Shown: positions 54,484-62,205, counted from the stretch's first letter. The stretch: 64,000 nt of DNA from a bacterium 336/3 (GCA_001281695.1 LJIE01000002.1:124001-188000), one strand, 5' to 3'. Notes: generated by a model not told the origin, from the sequence alone. Numbers and translations: made by a program.

Positions 54484-55962
54484 CTAAATCTGTTCTTTTT
54501 TACGTAGCTTGGTTAATAAATCCATTTTAAGCTTAAATAAATTCTCTTCCAAGCCAACTGGGTAAGTATGAGGGTTTGCAAAACGCTTTACCCCATTATG
54601 AAATTTCGATAACTGATTCTGAACTCTATCTCTAATTTCTTCAATATGAGGTGTTTGATAAACCACTTTCCCCTTATCAAAAACAGTAACCAACAAATCC
54701 TCAAACTCATAGGAGTTATCAAATGTTTTGCTCCTTGTCATATCCATTGGGTCTATAATGGTATGTAAATCTGTTTTAGGCATTATTTCATCATCATAAA
54801 TCATATCTCCCAAAAACTCTTGATTGTTATAAAAACGCCTTACTTGCTGAATCCCAGGGTTTGACACTTTAATAGCTTGCTCTGAAAGCTTCATTTTATA
54901 ACTCCATGTTCCATCTTTTTTACGAATAGCAGCTATTTTATAAACTCCTCCCAATGCAGGCTGGTCGTAGGCTGTTACCAATTTTGTACCAATTCCCCAC
55001 ATAGTTATTTTAGCATCTTGATTTTTCAAACTTTCTACAGTATATTCATCCAAATCATTGCTTGCTACAATGGCTGTATCTTGAAAGCCTGCTTCGTCTA
55101 AAATCTTACGAGCCTCAATACTCAAATAAGCCAAGTCTCCAGAATCCAGACGAATACCAGCCATTTTATAGCCTTTTTCTTTCAATTTTTTCCCAACTTG
55201 TACTGCATGTTTCACTCCTTGTATGGTATCGTAAGTATCTACCAAAAACACACAGTTATTGGGCATCACTTGGGCATACGTTTCAAATGCTTCTATTTCA
55301 CTTTCAAAAGACATGACCCAGCTATGAGCATGTGTACCTTTTACAGGAATCCCAAATAGTTTACCAGCCAGAACATTTGATGTAGCATCACAACCTCCAA
55401 TATAGGATGCTCTGCTGGCAGCTAGTCCACCATCTATGCCTTGGGCTCTACGCAAACCAAACTCCAAAACATTTTCCCCTTTTGCAGCCAAACACATCCG
55501 AGAGGCTTTGGTTGCTACCAAACTCTGAAAATTGATGATATTTAAAAGTGGGGTTTCTATCAGTTGGCATTGAATAATTGGCCCTCTTACTCTAATCAAA
55601 GGTTCATTTGGAAAAACGACTGTTCCTTCAGGTATTGCCTCCACAGAACAAGTAAATTTTAAATTTGCCAAGTAATCTAAAAAATCTTGTTCAAAAAGCA
55701 TTTTTCCATCATTCCCTTTCAAAGATCCCAAATATGCAATATCACTTTCATCTAATCTGAAATTTTCTAAATAGTCCATAATATACTCCAAACCACATGC
55801 TACCACATAACCACCTTTAAATGGATTTTTACGAAAAAACAAGTTGAATACAGATTCTTGTTCGCCTTTGCCCGATTTCCAATAACCATAAGCCATTGTG
55901 AGTTGATAAAGGTCAGTCAATAATGAAAGCGAAGAACTGTAAAGATTTTTCGTGATTTGCAT
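54484..55962 (-). CDS. pncB: Nicotinate phosphoribosyltransferase
   Basis: A 492-residue enzyme of NAD salvage that makes nicotinate mononucleotide. LLTDLYQLTMAYGYWKSGK near the start, ESVFNLFFRKNPFKGGYVVA, GLRRAQGIDGGLAASRASYI, KGTHAHSWVMSFESE (active-site His) and GIRLDSGDLAYLS are PncB motifs. Length fits the long bacterial type (~490). It acts in the same pathway as NadE and the transporter PnuC encoded alongside. Confidence 0.94.
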   Translation of the reverse strand: MQITKNLYSSSLSLLTDLYQLTMAYGYWKSGKGEQESVFNLFFRKNPFKGGYVVACGLEYIMDYLENFRLDESDIAYLGSLKGNDGKMLFEQDFLDYLANLKFTCSVEAIPEGTVVFPNEPLIRVRGPIIQCQLIETPLLNIINFQSLVATKASRMCLAAKGENVLEFGLRRAQGIDGGLAASRASYIGGCDATSNVLAGKLFGIPVKGTHAHSWVMSFESEIEAFETYAQVMPNNCVFLVDTYDTIQGVKHAVQVGKKLKEKGYKMAGIRLDSGDLAYLSIEARKILDEAGFQDTAIVASNDLDEYTVESLKNQDAKITMWGIGTKLVTAYDQPALGGVYKIAAIRKKDGTWSYKMKLSEQAIKVSNPGIQQVRRFYNNQEFLGDMIYDDEIMPKTDLHTIIDPMDMTRSKTFDNSYEFEDLLVTVFDKGKVVYQTPHIEEIRDRVQNQLSKFHNGVKRFANPHTYPVGLEENLFKLKMDLLTKLRKKEQI

Positions 55963-56088
55963 AATGAATGAGTATATTTTATTTCACAATATATCCAAAA
56001 ACAGCTAAAATGCTGTATTAATTACAAAAAACTTTTTTTATAATAGTTTTTTTTATAGGTTTAAGAGAAGAATTAAAACCAAGTAATT

Positions 56089-56841
56089 ATGGCAAACAAA
56101 TTATACGAACTTCTTGCAGTGGAGCAAGACCGTAAAAACAAAGCAAATGAGTCTTTAGGGGAAGCCAAGAAAATTTTCACAAAGAATGACCCTTATTTTG
56201 ATGGAATGATTAAGAAATATGTGGCAATAGAAGAAGATTCTGAACAAATTCCTGATGAAACCAAAGAAATGGTGAAAACAGTAAAGCAACAATTGGAAGA
56301 ATTGCAAGAGAATGTAGTTGCTGCCTTAGATGCTACCCTTTCCAAAGAAGAAACCAATGCTTCTAACACAGCCAAAGCTGAATTGGTAGTGGGTGATACA
56401 AGTTTTGGAACTTTTTCGGCTACTTCATTATTGGCTTTAGAATCGCATTTATCAAAAATTTTAGATTTATACCAAACTATTCCTGTCTTAGATTCTACAA
56501 GAAAATGGTCTTTTGATAACCAAAAAAGTGTTTATAAAACAGATGAAGAAGTTAAATTCAGAAGTATCAAACGCCCACAGGTAATTGTAAAATATGAGGC
56601 AACAGATAAACATCCTGCTCAAACAGAGTTGTTATATCTTGATTTTCAGGTAGGTAAATATGAAACTACTTATTTTTCAGGAAAATTAACCATTGCTCAA
56701 AAGAATGAGATCATCAAACGCCTTGAAAAACTAATGGAGGCTGTAAAAGTTGCAAGAGCCAAAGCCAATAGTGTTGAGGTACAAAATATTAAACTTGGAG
56801 ATAAAGTATTTAATTTTTTACATAAAGATATTTTATCTTAA
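56089..56841 (+). CDS. Conserved protein of unknown function upstream of the tRNA-like RNA array
   Basis: A 250-residue soluble protein. I see helical N-terminal segments (~1-85, with a coiled-coil-prone stretch near 55-80), then a mixed domain with YEATDKHPAQTELLYLDFQV (HPAQ at 175-178), and a helical C-terminal part, RLEKLMEAVKVARAKANSVE. This layout recalls a widespread family of unknown function that I associate with the label DUF7873, though I cannot verify the accession. It is closed by its own terminator and directly followed by two structured RNA units. It may be a binding or processing partner of those RNAs; this is inference from position. Confidence 0.75.
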   Translation: MANKLYELLAVEQDRKNKANESLGEAKKIFTKNDPYFDGMIKKYVAIEEDSEQIPDETKEMVKTVKQQLEELQENVVAALDATLSKEETNASNTAKAELVVGDTSFGTFSATSLLALESHLSKILDLYQTIPVLDSTRKWSFDNQKSVYKTDEEVKFRSIKRPQVIVKYEATDKHPAQTELLYLDFQVGKYETTYFSGKLTIAQKNEIIKRLEKLMEAVKVARAKANSVEVQNIKLGDKVFNFLHKDILS

Positions 56842-56856
56842 TATTATATTTATCTT

Positions 56857-56890
56857 AAAAGCCTCATTATCTAAATTAATGGGGCTTTTT
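56857..56890 (+). terminator. Terminator of the unknown-function gene
   Basis: AAAAGCCTCATTA (56857-56869) pairs with TAATGGGGCTTTT (56877-56889), allowing one T-G pair, and is followed by a T run. It separates the protein gene from the RNA array. Confidence 0.8.
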
Positions 56891-56919
56891 TGTTTTTATG
56901 AGATTTTCTATTAGATTTG
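56889..56919 (+). promoter_or_regulatory. Promoter of the first tRNA-like RNA unit
   Basis: TTTG at 56889-56892, a 19-bp spacer, and TAGATTTG at 56912-56919 form an almost ideal Bacteroidota promoter, the best in the window. Transcription should start near 56925. The -33 element shares its T run with the preceding terminator. Confidence 0.8.
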
Positions 56920-56974
56920 CTATACAGAGATAGTCTTATTGTTAGTATAAGCATCAAAACAATTTAGTGTATGC

Positions 56975-57036
56975 AGTATCAGCATACCTAAAAAATAAGT
57001 TTTAGTGTTTCGCTCTGCAGTTTTAGCTTAAATATC
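56975..57036 (+). ncRNA. Conserved 5' segment of RNA unit 1
   Basis: This leader part shares AGTATCAGC (56975-56983) and an AGTGTTTCGCTCTGCAG-like block (57004-57020) with unit 2 (57434-57442 and 57455-57472). GTATGC (56969) and GCATAC (56982) can form a small hairpin around AGTATCA. It contains no plausible reading frame. Confidence 0.55.
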
Positions 57037-57046
57037 TTCTACAAAT

Positions 57047-57176
57047 ATTGTTTTGTTTCAGCCTGATTGCATGGGTTCGAATCCCATCACCCCTACTTAT
57101 TATGTAAATATTTGTTTTATAGGGGTGTAGCTCAGTGGCAGAGCTAAGGTATGTCTATGTTATTCGGCAAAACAAT
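57047..57176 (+). ncRNA. Circularly permuted tRNA-like domain, Y-RNA-like, unit 1
   Basis: Order of elements: T arm ATGGG-TTCGAAT-CCCAT (57071-57087), acceptor 3' strand CACCCCT with A (57088-57095), a 24-nt linker, acceptor 5' strand AGGGGTG (57121-57127), TA, then D arm GCTC-AGTGGCA-GAGC (57130-57144). The acceptor pairs over 7 bp plus a closing T-A. T-loop TTC and D-loop GG, needed for the tRNA elbow, are kept. There is no anticodon arm. Instead, ATTGTTTTG (57047-57055) pairs with CAAAACAAT (57168-57176), closing the fold. This is the permuted geometry described for the tRNA-mimic module of bacterial Y RNA (YrlA). It is not a standard tRNA, and no tag-peptide frame marks it as tmRNA. Confidence 0.8.
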
Positions 57177-57203
57177 GGTTTGTGTGTTAGATGTAAAAAA
57201 TTT

Positions 57204-57277
57204 GGGTTTGTAGCTCAGTTGGTTAGAGCATCAGAATGACACTCAGAGGGTCATAGGTTCAACTCCTATCAAATCCA
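57204..57277 (+). tRNA. tRNA-Val-like cloverleaf, anticodon GAC, unit 1
   Basis: A 74-nt cloverleaf: acceptor GGGTTTG/CAAATCC with one G-T pair, D arm GCTC/GAGC, anticodon loop ATGACAC with GAC at 57238-57240, variable loop GGGTC, T arm ATAGG-TTCAACT-CCTAT, discriminator A. CCA is not encoded. The anticodon stem TCAGA/TCAGA has an A-A mismatch in its centre (57233 with 57245); a normal Val tRNA would have TCTGA. It lies 27 nt after the permuted domain and 3 nt before a G+C-rich hairpin, so it is the 3' part of one transcript. It may be a working Val tRNA or a tRNA mimic. Confidence 0.75.
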
Positions 57278-57280
57278 GCC

Positions 57281-57317
57281 GGGTGTGGGGAAGGTTAGAC
57301 CCCCACCCACTTTTTTT
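57281..57317 (+). terminator. G+C-rich 3' hairpin with conserved loop, unit 1
   Basis: GGGTGTGGGG (57281-57290) pairs with CCCCCACCC (57300-57308) with one bulge, followed by seven T. It works as an intrinsic terminator. The apical AGGTTAGA is identical in unit 2, although the stem sequence differs. Confidence 0.85.
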
Positions 57318-57352
57318 ATTTTTCTTGTATTTCCTATATATTTTTCTCACCT

Positions 57353-57367
57353 TAGCTTCTGAAGCTA
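57353..57367 (+). promoter_or_regulatory. Palindrome before unit 2, candidate operator
   Basis: TAGCTTC-T-GAAGCTA is a perfect 7-bp inverted repeat. It touches a weak -7-like TAGTTTTA (57366-57373), which lies at nearly the same distance from AGTATCAGC as the unit 1 promoter does in its unit. It may be where unit 2 transcription is controlled; no strong promoter is evident. Confidence 0.35.
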
Positions 57368-57502
57368 GTTTTAGTATTACATTTAGTTTTATCCCTTTCT
57401 GATTTCACCAGATGTCTACGAAACATTTTGGATAGTATCAGCGAGTTAGCTTAAGTGTTTTGCTTCACAGCCTTAGTTTTAATATTTTTTATATGTGATA
57501 TG

Positions 57503-57618
57503 TTATTGATAGCCTGACAGCATGGGTTCGAATCCCATCGCCCCTACTTTGTAGCTTTATATTTTATAGGGGTGTAGCTCAGTGGCAGAGCTAAGGTATA
57601 TGATTTTCAGAACAGTAA
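57503..57618 (+). ncRNA. Circularly permuted tRNA-like domain, Y-RNA-like, unit 2
   Basis: Paralogue of the unit 1 domain. T arm ATGGG-TTCGAAT-CCCAT (57522-57538), acceptor 3' strand CGCCCCT with A (57539-57546), a 20-nt linker, acceptor 5' strand AGGGGTG (57568-57574), D arm GCTC/GAGC (57577-57591). The acceptor change A to G keeps pairing as T-G. The closing stem uses different bases from unit 1: TTATTG (57503-57508) with CAGTAA (57613-57618), and CTGA (57514-57517) with TCAG (57607-57610). A ~35-nt stretch around the 5' acceptor strand and D arm is identical in both units. Changed but still paired flanks support a selected RNA fold. Confidence 0.8.
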
Positions 57619-57644
57619 TATAGACACTTATAAGGAATAACTGA

Positions 57645-57718
57645 TGTTTTGTAGCCCAACAGGTTGAGGCATTGGACTCATGATCCGAGACATGCAGGTT
57701 CGACTCCTGTCAAAACGA
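57645..57718 (+). tRNA. tRNA-Met-like cloverleaf, anticodon CAT, unit 2
   Basis: A 74-nt cloverleaf: acceptor TGTTTTG/CAAAACG with a terminal T-G pair, D arm GCCC/AGGC with a C-A mismatch, anticodon stem TTGGA/TCCGA, loop CTCATGA with CAT at 57679-57681, variable loop GACAT, T arm GCAGG-TTCGACT-CCTGT, discriminator A, no CCA. The weak acceptor end and D stem are not those of a usual elongator Met or Ile tRNA. It occupies the same place in unit 2 as the Val-like tRNA in unit 1. It may be a specialised tRNA or a mimic. Confidence 0.7.
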
Positions 57719-57719
57719 C

Positions 57720-57756
57720 GGGCGGGGGATTAGGTTAGAACCTCCGCCCATTTTTT
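57720..57756 (+). terminator. G+C-rich 3' hairpin with conserved loop, unit 2
   Basis: GGGCGGGGG (57720-57728) pairs with CCTCCGCCC (57741-57749), followed by six T. The loop contains AGGTTAGA (57732-57739), the same as in unit 1. Confidence 0.85.
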
Positions 57757-57770
57757 ATACAAATTCCATA

Positions 57771-57794
57771 AAAAAAGCCCACAGATGCGGGCTT
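57771..57794 (-). terminator. Terminator of the sdh genes
   Basis: AAGCCC at 57775-57780 pairs with GGGCTT at 57789-57794, and the minus strand ends in a T run. It lies 23 bp after the sdhB stop, facing the RNA array. Confidence 0.75.
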
Positions 57795-57816
57795 AAATTT
57801 TGAATTTTATTTGCAA

Positions 57817-58590
57817 TTATAATGCTTCTTCTGTTGCAAGTTTAGCTACAAAATAATCTCTATTCATTCTTGCAATATTTTTGATAGAAATACCTTTAGG
57901 ACATTGTATTTCACAAGCTCCTGTATTGGTACAAGCACCAAAACCTTCTGCATCCATTTGAGCAATCATTTTCTGTACACGACGATAACGTTCTGCCTGC
58001 CCCTGAGGAAGTAATCCTAAATGAGCAATTTTAGCTGAAACAAAAAGCATAGCTGAAGCATTTTTGCATGATGCCACACAAGCTCCACAACCAATACAAG
58101 TAGCAGCATCCATAGATTCTCCTCCTACATCTTTAGGGATAGGTATCTCATTTGCATCTACGGTTACCCCTGTATTCACAGAAATATATCCACCAGCTTG
58201 AATAATTCTATCAAAAGCACCTCTATCTACTGCTAAATCTTTAATCACAGGAAATGCTTTTGCTCTCCAAGGTTCAATATAAACTGTATCACCATCATTA
58301 AAGCTACGCATGTGTAATTGGCATGTAGTGGTTTGTTTGGGTCCATGAGGTTGCCCATTGATGTACAAACTACACATACCACAAATACCCTCACGACAAT
58401 CGTGGTCAAAGGCAATAGGGTCTTCTCCTTTCTTCAATAAATCCTCATTCAATACATCCAACATTTCAAGGAAAGACATATCAGGTGAAGCAACAACTTT
58501 GTACTCTACCATTTTGCCTTTATCATTCTTATTTTTTTGTCTCCAAACCTTTAAGGTCAGATTCAATTTATGTGTGCTATTTCCAGCCAT
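57817..58590 (-). CDS. sdhB: Succinate dehydrogenase/fumarate reductase iron-sulfur subunit
   Basis: A 257-residue electron-transfer subunit. The [2Fe-2S] cysteines are in [15 protein letters not shown] and [10 protein letters not shown], and the [4Fe-4S]/[3Fe-4S] cysteines are in [15 protein letters not shown] and [15 protein letters not shown]. It connects the flavoprotein SdhA with the haem subunit SdhC. It is the last gene of the sdhC, sdhA, thioredoxin-like, sdhB order. Direction (succinate oxidation or fumarate reduction) cannot be told from sequence. Confidence 0.95.
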   Translation of the reverse strand: MAGNSTHKLNLTLKVWRQKNKNDKGKMVEYKVVASPDMSFLEMLDVLNEDLLKKGEDPIAFDHDCREGICGMCSLYINGQPHGPKQTTTCQLHMRSFNDGDTVYIEPWRAKAFPVIKDLAVDRGAFDRIIQAGGYISVNTGVTVDANEIPIPKDVGGESMDAATCIGCGACVASCKNASAMLFVSAKIAHLGLLPQGQAERYRRVQKMIAQMDAEGFGACTNTGACEIQCPKGISIKNIARMNRDYFVAKLATEEAL

Positions 58591-58632
58591 ATAATTTTGG
58601 ATTTTAAGTCTTTATACTAAATTCAATATCAA

Positions 58633-59154
58633 TTACTTGTTTTTTAAAAATCTGGCTCTGACGGCTTCAATTTCTTTTTGAGAAGGTTTTGATGTATTTT
58701 GAAGTTTTTTAATAAAAGCTTCTACTTCTTCAGGGCTCGCAGGGCAACCGATATTACTGCCTTGCATTTTAGAGTCTTCCAACAGTTTTCCTGTTTTATC
58801 TAAAATTGCCCAATAAGGTAAACCTTGTCCTTTTCCTCCATAATTGTCCATCACCATTTCTCCTCCTGCATTTTCTAAAGCTTTGTTATTTGCTCCTTCT
58901 TGTACAGTCAAATAAGTAATTATATAGTTTTTATGAAAGAATTCTTTGCATGTTTCATCTAAAATGGCTTTTTCCATCTTTTTACACCATCCACACCATG
59001 AAGCATGAAAAATAAGCAAAACTTTTTTGTCTTCTTTGCTTGCTTGCTCAAAAGCATTTTTCATTACACTTTCTGCTGTGGGCGTTTTTTGAGCATAAAT
59101 AGACTCACTCAATATCCACACTAAACACACAAATACAATTCTTATGGTTTTCAT
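58633..59154 (-). CDS. Exported thioredoxin-like protein, CGWC
   Basis: A 173-residue thioredoxin-fold protein. The ATG at 59154 gives a Sec signal ending SIYAQ; the longer frame to 59178 is not needed. The active site is FHASWCGWCKKMEKA, a Trp-Cys-Gly-Trp-Cys redox centre, followed by GLPYWAILDKTGKL with the cis-Pro. It probably acts as a periplasmic disulfide reductase or isomerase. It is inserted between sdhA and sdhB, which is unusual, and may serve cytochrome or cluster maturation; that is inference. Confidence 0.85.
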   Translation of the reverse strand: MKTIRIVFVCLVWILSESIYAQKTPTAESVMKNAFEQASKEDKKVLLIFHASWCGWCKKMEKAILDETCKEFFHKNYIITYLTVQEGANNKALENAGGEMVMDNYGGKGQGLPYWAILDKTGKLLEDSKMQGSNIGCPASPEEVEAFIKKLQNTSKPSQKEIEAVRARFLKNK

Positions 59155-59172
59155 AAATATTTGATTTACAAC

Positions 59173-59202
59173 AATCATCTGCCATAGACATAGCAGATGA
59201 TT
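59173..59202 (-). other. Intercistronic hairpin between sdhA and the thioredoxin-like gene
   Basis: AATCATCTGC (59173-59182) and GCAGATGATT (59193-59202) form a 10-bp perfect stem with a 10-nt loop. There is no long T run on the minus strand, so it may attenuate or stabilise mRNA and not fully terminate. Confidence 0.55.
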
Positions 59203-59215
59203 TGTTTTATCTAAT

Positions 59216-61153
59216 TTATTTATAACTTCTTTGGGTTAGTTTGACATTTTCAAATATTAGTTCTTCTTTATGAAGCTCTTCTGGTTCATTTTCGCCTTTA
59301 TATTCCCAAGCAGCTACATAAGCATATTTGTCATCATCACGTTTTGCTTCACCATCAATCTGATACTCTTCACGGAAGTGTCCTCCACAAGATTCATTTC
59401 TATCCAAAGCATCATCTACCATCAATTCTCCTAACTCTATAAAGTCAGCTACACGATACGCTTTTTCAAGTGTTTGGTTGAATTCTTCGTTTGTACCTGT
59501 AATTTTTACATTTGTCCAGAATTCTTTTTTCAACTCTTGGATTTTACCTTTAGCATATTTTAAGCCTTCAGCACTTCTGGACATACCACAATACTCCCAC
59601 ATGATTTTACCCAAATCTCTATGTATCTCATCTACAGTACGCTTACCATTGATTGATAACATTTTTTGCATACGCTCTTTTACATCCTTTTTGGTCTTCT
59701 CAAATGCTTGATGAGTAGTTGGATATTTATCTTCTTTAATATCAAGCTTTGCTAAATCATCCCCTATTGTATAAGGAATAACAAAATAACCATCTGCCAA
59801 ACCTTGCATCAGAGCCGAAGCACCCAAACGATTAGCACCATGGTCAGAGAAATTTGCTTCACCCAAGGCGTACAAACCTGGTACAGTAGTCATCAAATTA
59901 TAATCTACCCACAAACCACCCATTGTATAGTGTACAGCAGGATAAATCATCATCGGCAATTCATAAGGGTCTTGATCTGTAATTTGTTTGTACATATCAA
60001 ACAAGTTGCCATATTTAGCTTCTATTACAGATTTTCCATCTCTCTTGATAGCATCAGCAAAATCAAGATAAACAGCCAAGCCAGTTTTACTTACTCCTTT
60101 TCCTTCATCACAAGCATATTTAGCATTTCTCGATGCCACATCACGAGGCACAAGGTTACCAAATGAAGGATATTTTCTTTCTAAGAAGTAATCTCTATCT
60201 TCTTCTTTGATTTCTTTGGGAGAAAGAGTTCCTTGGCGAATTCTTTCAGCATCTTCTTTTTTCTTAGGTACCCATACACGTCCATCATTACGCAAAGATT
60301 CTGACATCAATGTCAATTTAGATTGATAATCGCCAGATACAGGAATACAAGTAGGGTGAATTTGTGTAAAACAAGGGTTTGCAAATAATGCTCCACGCTT
60401 ATGAGCTCTCCAAGCAGCTGAAACATTTGAGCCCATTGCATTGGTTGAAAGGAAGAAAACGTTTCCATAACCACCTGTACAAAGTAAAACAGCATGAGCA
60501 GAATGGCTCTCTATTTCTCCAGTTACTAAGTTTCTTACAATAATACCTCTACATCTACCATTATCAACAACTACATCCATTAGCTCTGTACGATTGTACA
60601 TCTGTACTTTTCCCGTAGATATTTGTCTGCTAAGAGCCTGATAAGCACCTAACAATAATTGTTGTCCTGTCTGACCTTTTGCATAAAATGTACGAGATAC
60701 CTGAGCACCTCCAAAGGAACGATTGTCAAGTAATCCTCCATATTCACGAGCAAAAGGAACACCTTGAGCTACACATTGGTCAATAATATTTACAGAAACT
60801 TGAGCCAAACGATGCACATTTGCCTCTCTTGCTCTGTAATCTCCTCCTTTGATAGTATCATAAAATAAACGATAAATACTATCACCATCATTTTTATAAT
60901 TTTTTGCAGCATTAATCCCCCCTTGAGCAGCAATAGAGTGAGCTCTTCTAGGGCTATCCTGAAAACAAAAAGCCTTTACATTATATCCTAACTCTGCAAG
61001 TGTAGCAGCAGCCGAAGCACCTGCCAAGCCTGTTCCTACTACAATAATATCATATTTTCTTTTATTCGCCGGATTTACCAATTTTAAATTAAACTTGTGT
61101 TTATCCCACTTTTCACCCAAGGGACCATCAGGAATTTTAGCATCTAATTTCAT
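59216..61153 (-). CDS. sdhA: Succinate dehydrogenase/fumarate reductase flavoprotein subunit
   Basis: A 645-residue flavoprotein with covalent [23 protein letters not shown] is the FAD Rossmann motif, [18 protein letters not shown] has the FAD-linking His, [18 protein letters not shown] lies in the capping/active-site region, and [20 protein letters not shown] plus [20 protein letters not shown] are substrate and FAD motifs. Length is typical of Bacteroidota SdhA. It follows sdhC by 71 bp. Confidence 0.96.
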   Translation of the reverse strand: MKLDAKIPDGPLGEKWDKHKFNLKLVNPANKRKYDIIVVGTGLAGASAAATLAELGYNVKAFCFQDSPRRAHSIAAQGGINAAKNYKNDGDSIYRLFYDTIKGGDYRAREANVHRLAQVSVNIIDQCVAQGVPFAREYGGLLDNRSFGGAQVSRTFYAKGQTGQQLLLGAYQALSRQISTGKVQMYNRTELMDVVVDNGRCRGIIVRNLVTGEIESHSAHAVLLCTGGYGNVFFLSTNAMGSNVSAAWRAHKRGALFANPCFTQIHPTCIPVSGDYQSKLTLMSESLRNDGRVWVPKKKEDAERIRQGTLSPKEIKEEDRDYFLERKYPSFGNLVPRDVASRNAKYACDEGKGVSKTGLAVYLDFADAIKRDGKSVIEAKYGNLFDMYKQITDQDPYELPMMIYPAVHYTMGGLWVDYNLMTTVPGLYALGEANFSDHGANRLGASALMQGLADGYFVIPYTIGDDLAKLDIKEDKYPTTHQAFEKTKKDVKERMQKMLSINGKRTVDEIHRDLGKIMWEYCGMSRSAEGLKYAKGKIQELKKEFWTNVKITGTNEEFNQTLEKAYRVADFIELGELMVDDALDRNESCGGHFREEYQIDGEAKRDDDKYAYVAAWEYKGENEPEELHKEELIFENVKLTQRSYK

Positions 61154-61224
61154 ATTTTTTACTTTTATATGTTTGTAAATAAAAAATCTATACTCAAAAA
61201 ATAATTCATTTTTGTAAAATATAA

Positions 61225-62034
61225 TTATCCTGCTCCACCTTCTGATTTCTGAGCACTTTTTCTAGGTTTGAAAACTATTGATAATCCTAACGCAAGTACA
61301 AAACCACCTGCCAAAGCAAATAAAGACATACTTTCTTGTTTTAAAAACATCAAAACAGGGATACACGCATAAGCAGCAGGAATAAATACAGCAAACACAA
61401 CTCCTACATGATGAATAAAAGGGCTATATTTTTTATGATTTAAACCCAATGTTTGAAAAGAACTTTTAAATCCATGAAATAAATGGAAAGCTAGTCCAAT
61501 CATAGAAAGTACATAAATCGCTACAATCCAAGATTCAGCAAAAGCTATTTGAGTAGCTTCATACAAATTATGAACAGACTTACCATCTAAAGATGTTTCA
61601 CTTAAGCCTCCAAATTTAGATTTTGCCCAAAATGCTTGTAAATGTACAACCAAGAATATTAATACAATTGTTCCTAGAAGCATCATGTTACGAGATGCCC
61701 AAGCACTACTTTTACCTTCTTGTGTATAAGCATACTGAACAGGACGAGCAGTTCTATTACGCATTGTAAGCATAATGCTTGTAACAATATGTAATAAAAT
61801 GAAAGAGAAGTTTCCTATAGAAATTATTTGAATAAGAGGATTATGTCCCATAAAATCTGCATACCTATTAAAAGCAGCACCTCCATCATCTTTTAGAAGT
61901 TGTAAATTACCTATTAAATGTACCACTAAAAAAAGAATCAAAAATATTCCTGTTAGAGCCATGATAAGCTTTCTACCCAGAGTGCTGGTAAGCATATCCA
62001 CAAGCCAATTTGCTGTTTTTGTTGTTGTAGCCAT
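61225..62034 (-). CDS. sdhC: Succinate dehydrogenase/fumarate reductase cytochrome b subunit
   Basis: A 269-residue membrane anchor of the type B (single large subunit, di-haem) family with five membrane helices. His ligands for two haems are likely in [31 protein letters not shown] and [32 protein letters not shown] near the start is typical of Bacteroidota. It is the first gene of the sdh group, so its expression leads the others. Confidence 0.93.
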   Translation of the reverse strand: MATTTKTANWLVDMLTSTLGRKLIMALTGIFLILFLVVHLIGNLQLLKDDGGAAFNRYADFMGHNPLIQIISIGNFSFILLHIVTSIMLTMRNRTARPVQYAYTQEGKSSAWASRNMMLLGTIVLIFLVVHLQAFWAKSKFGGLSETSLDGKSVHNLYEATQIAFAESWIVAIYVLSMIGLAFHLFHGFKSSFQTLGLNHKKYSPFIHHVGVVFAVFIPAAYACIPVLMFLKQESMSLFALAGGFVLALGLSIVFKPRKSAQKSEGGAG

Positions 62035-62165
62035 AATTTTCGTATAATTTTGTATGGTATTTTAAATTACTGATTGTTTATAAAAAATGTTTTAACTTCA
62101 AATTTAAAATTGAATTTTAAGAAAACAATACATACTGCTTTATTTTGAATAATTCTAAACAAGAA

Positions 62166-62200
62166 ATAAAAAATGACCTATAGATAATTTATAGGTCATT
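62166..62200 (-). terminator. Terminator of the sensor gene
   Basis: AATGACCTATA (62172-62182) and TATAGGTCATT (62190-62200) form an 11-bp perfect stem. The minus strand continues into a T run. It lies 5 bp past the stop of the PAS/GAF gene. Confidence 0.85.
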
Positions 62201-62205
62201 AATAA

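Noticed and set aside
57047-57176. Permuted domain as a two-piece tmRNA (ssrA)
   Set aside because: No tag-peptide frame of the ANDxxxALAA kind is present, the D arm is canonical where tmRNA has a degenerate one, and the domain occurs twice.
57047-57176. Permuted domain as a true permuted tRNA gene
   Set aside because: Neither flank contains an anticodon stem-loop; the flanks pair with each other to close the domain.
56842-57816. CRISPR array
   Set aside because: Only two diverged copies ~450 bp apart, with internal RNA structure and no regular spacers.
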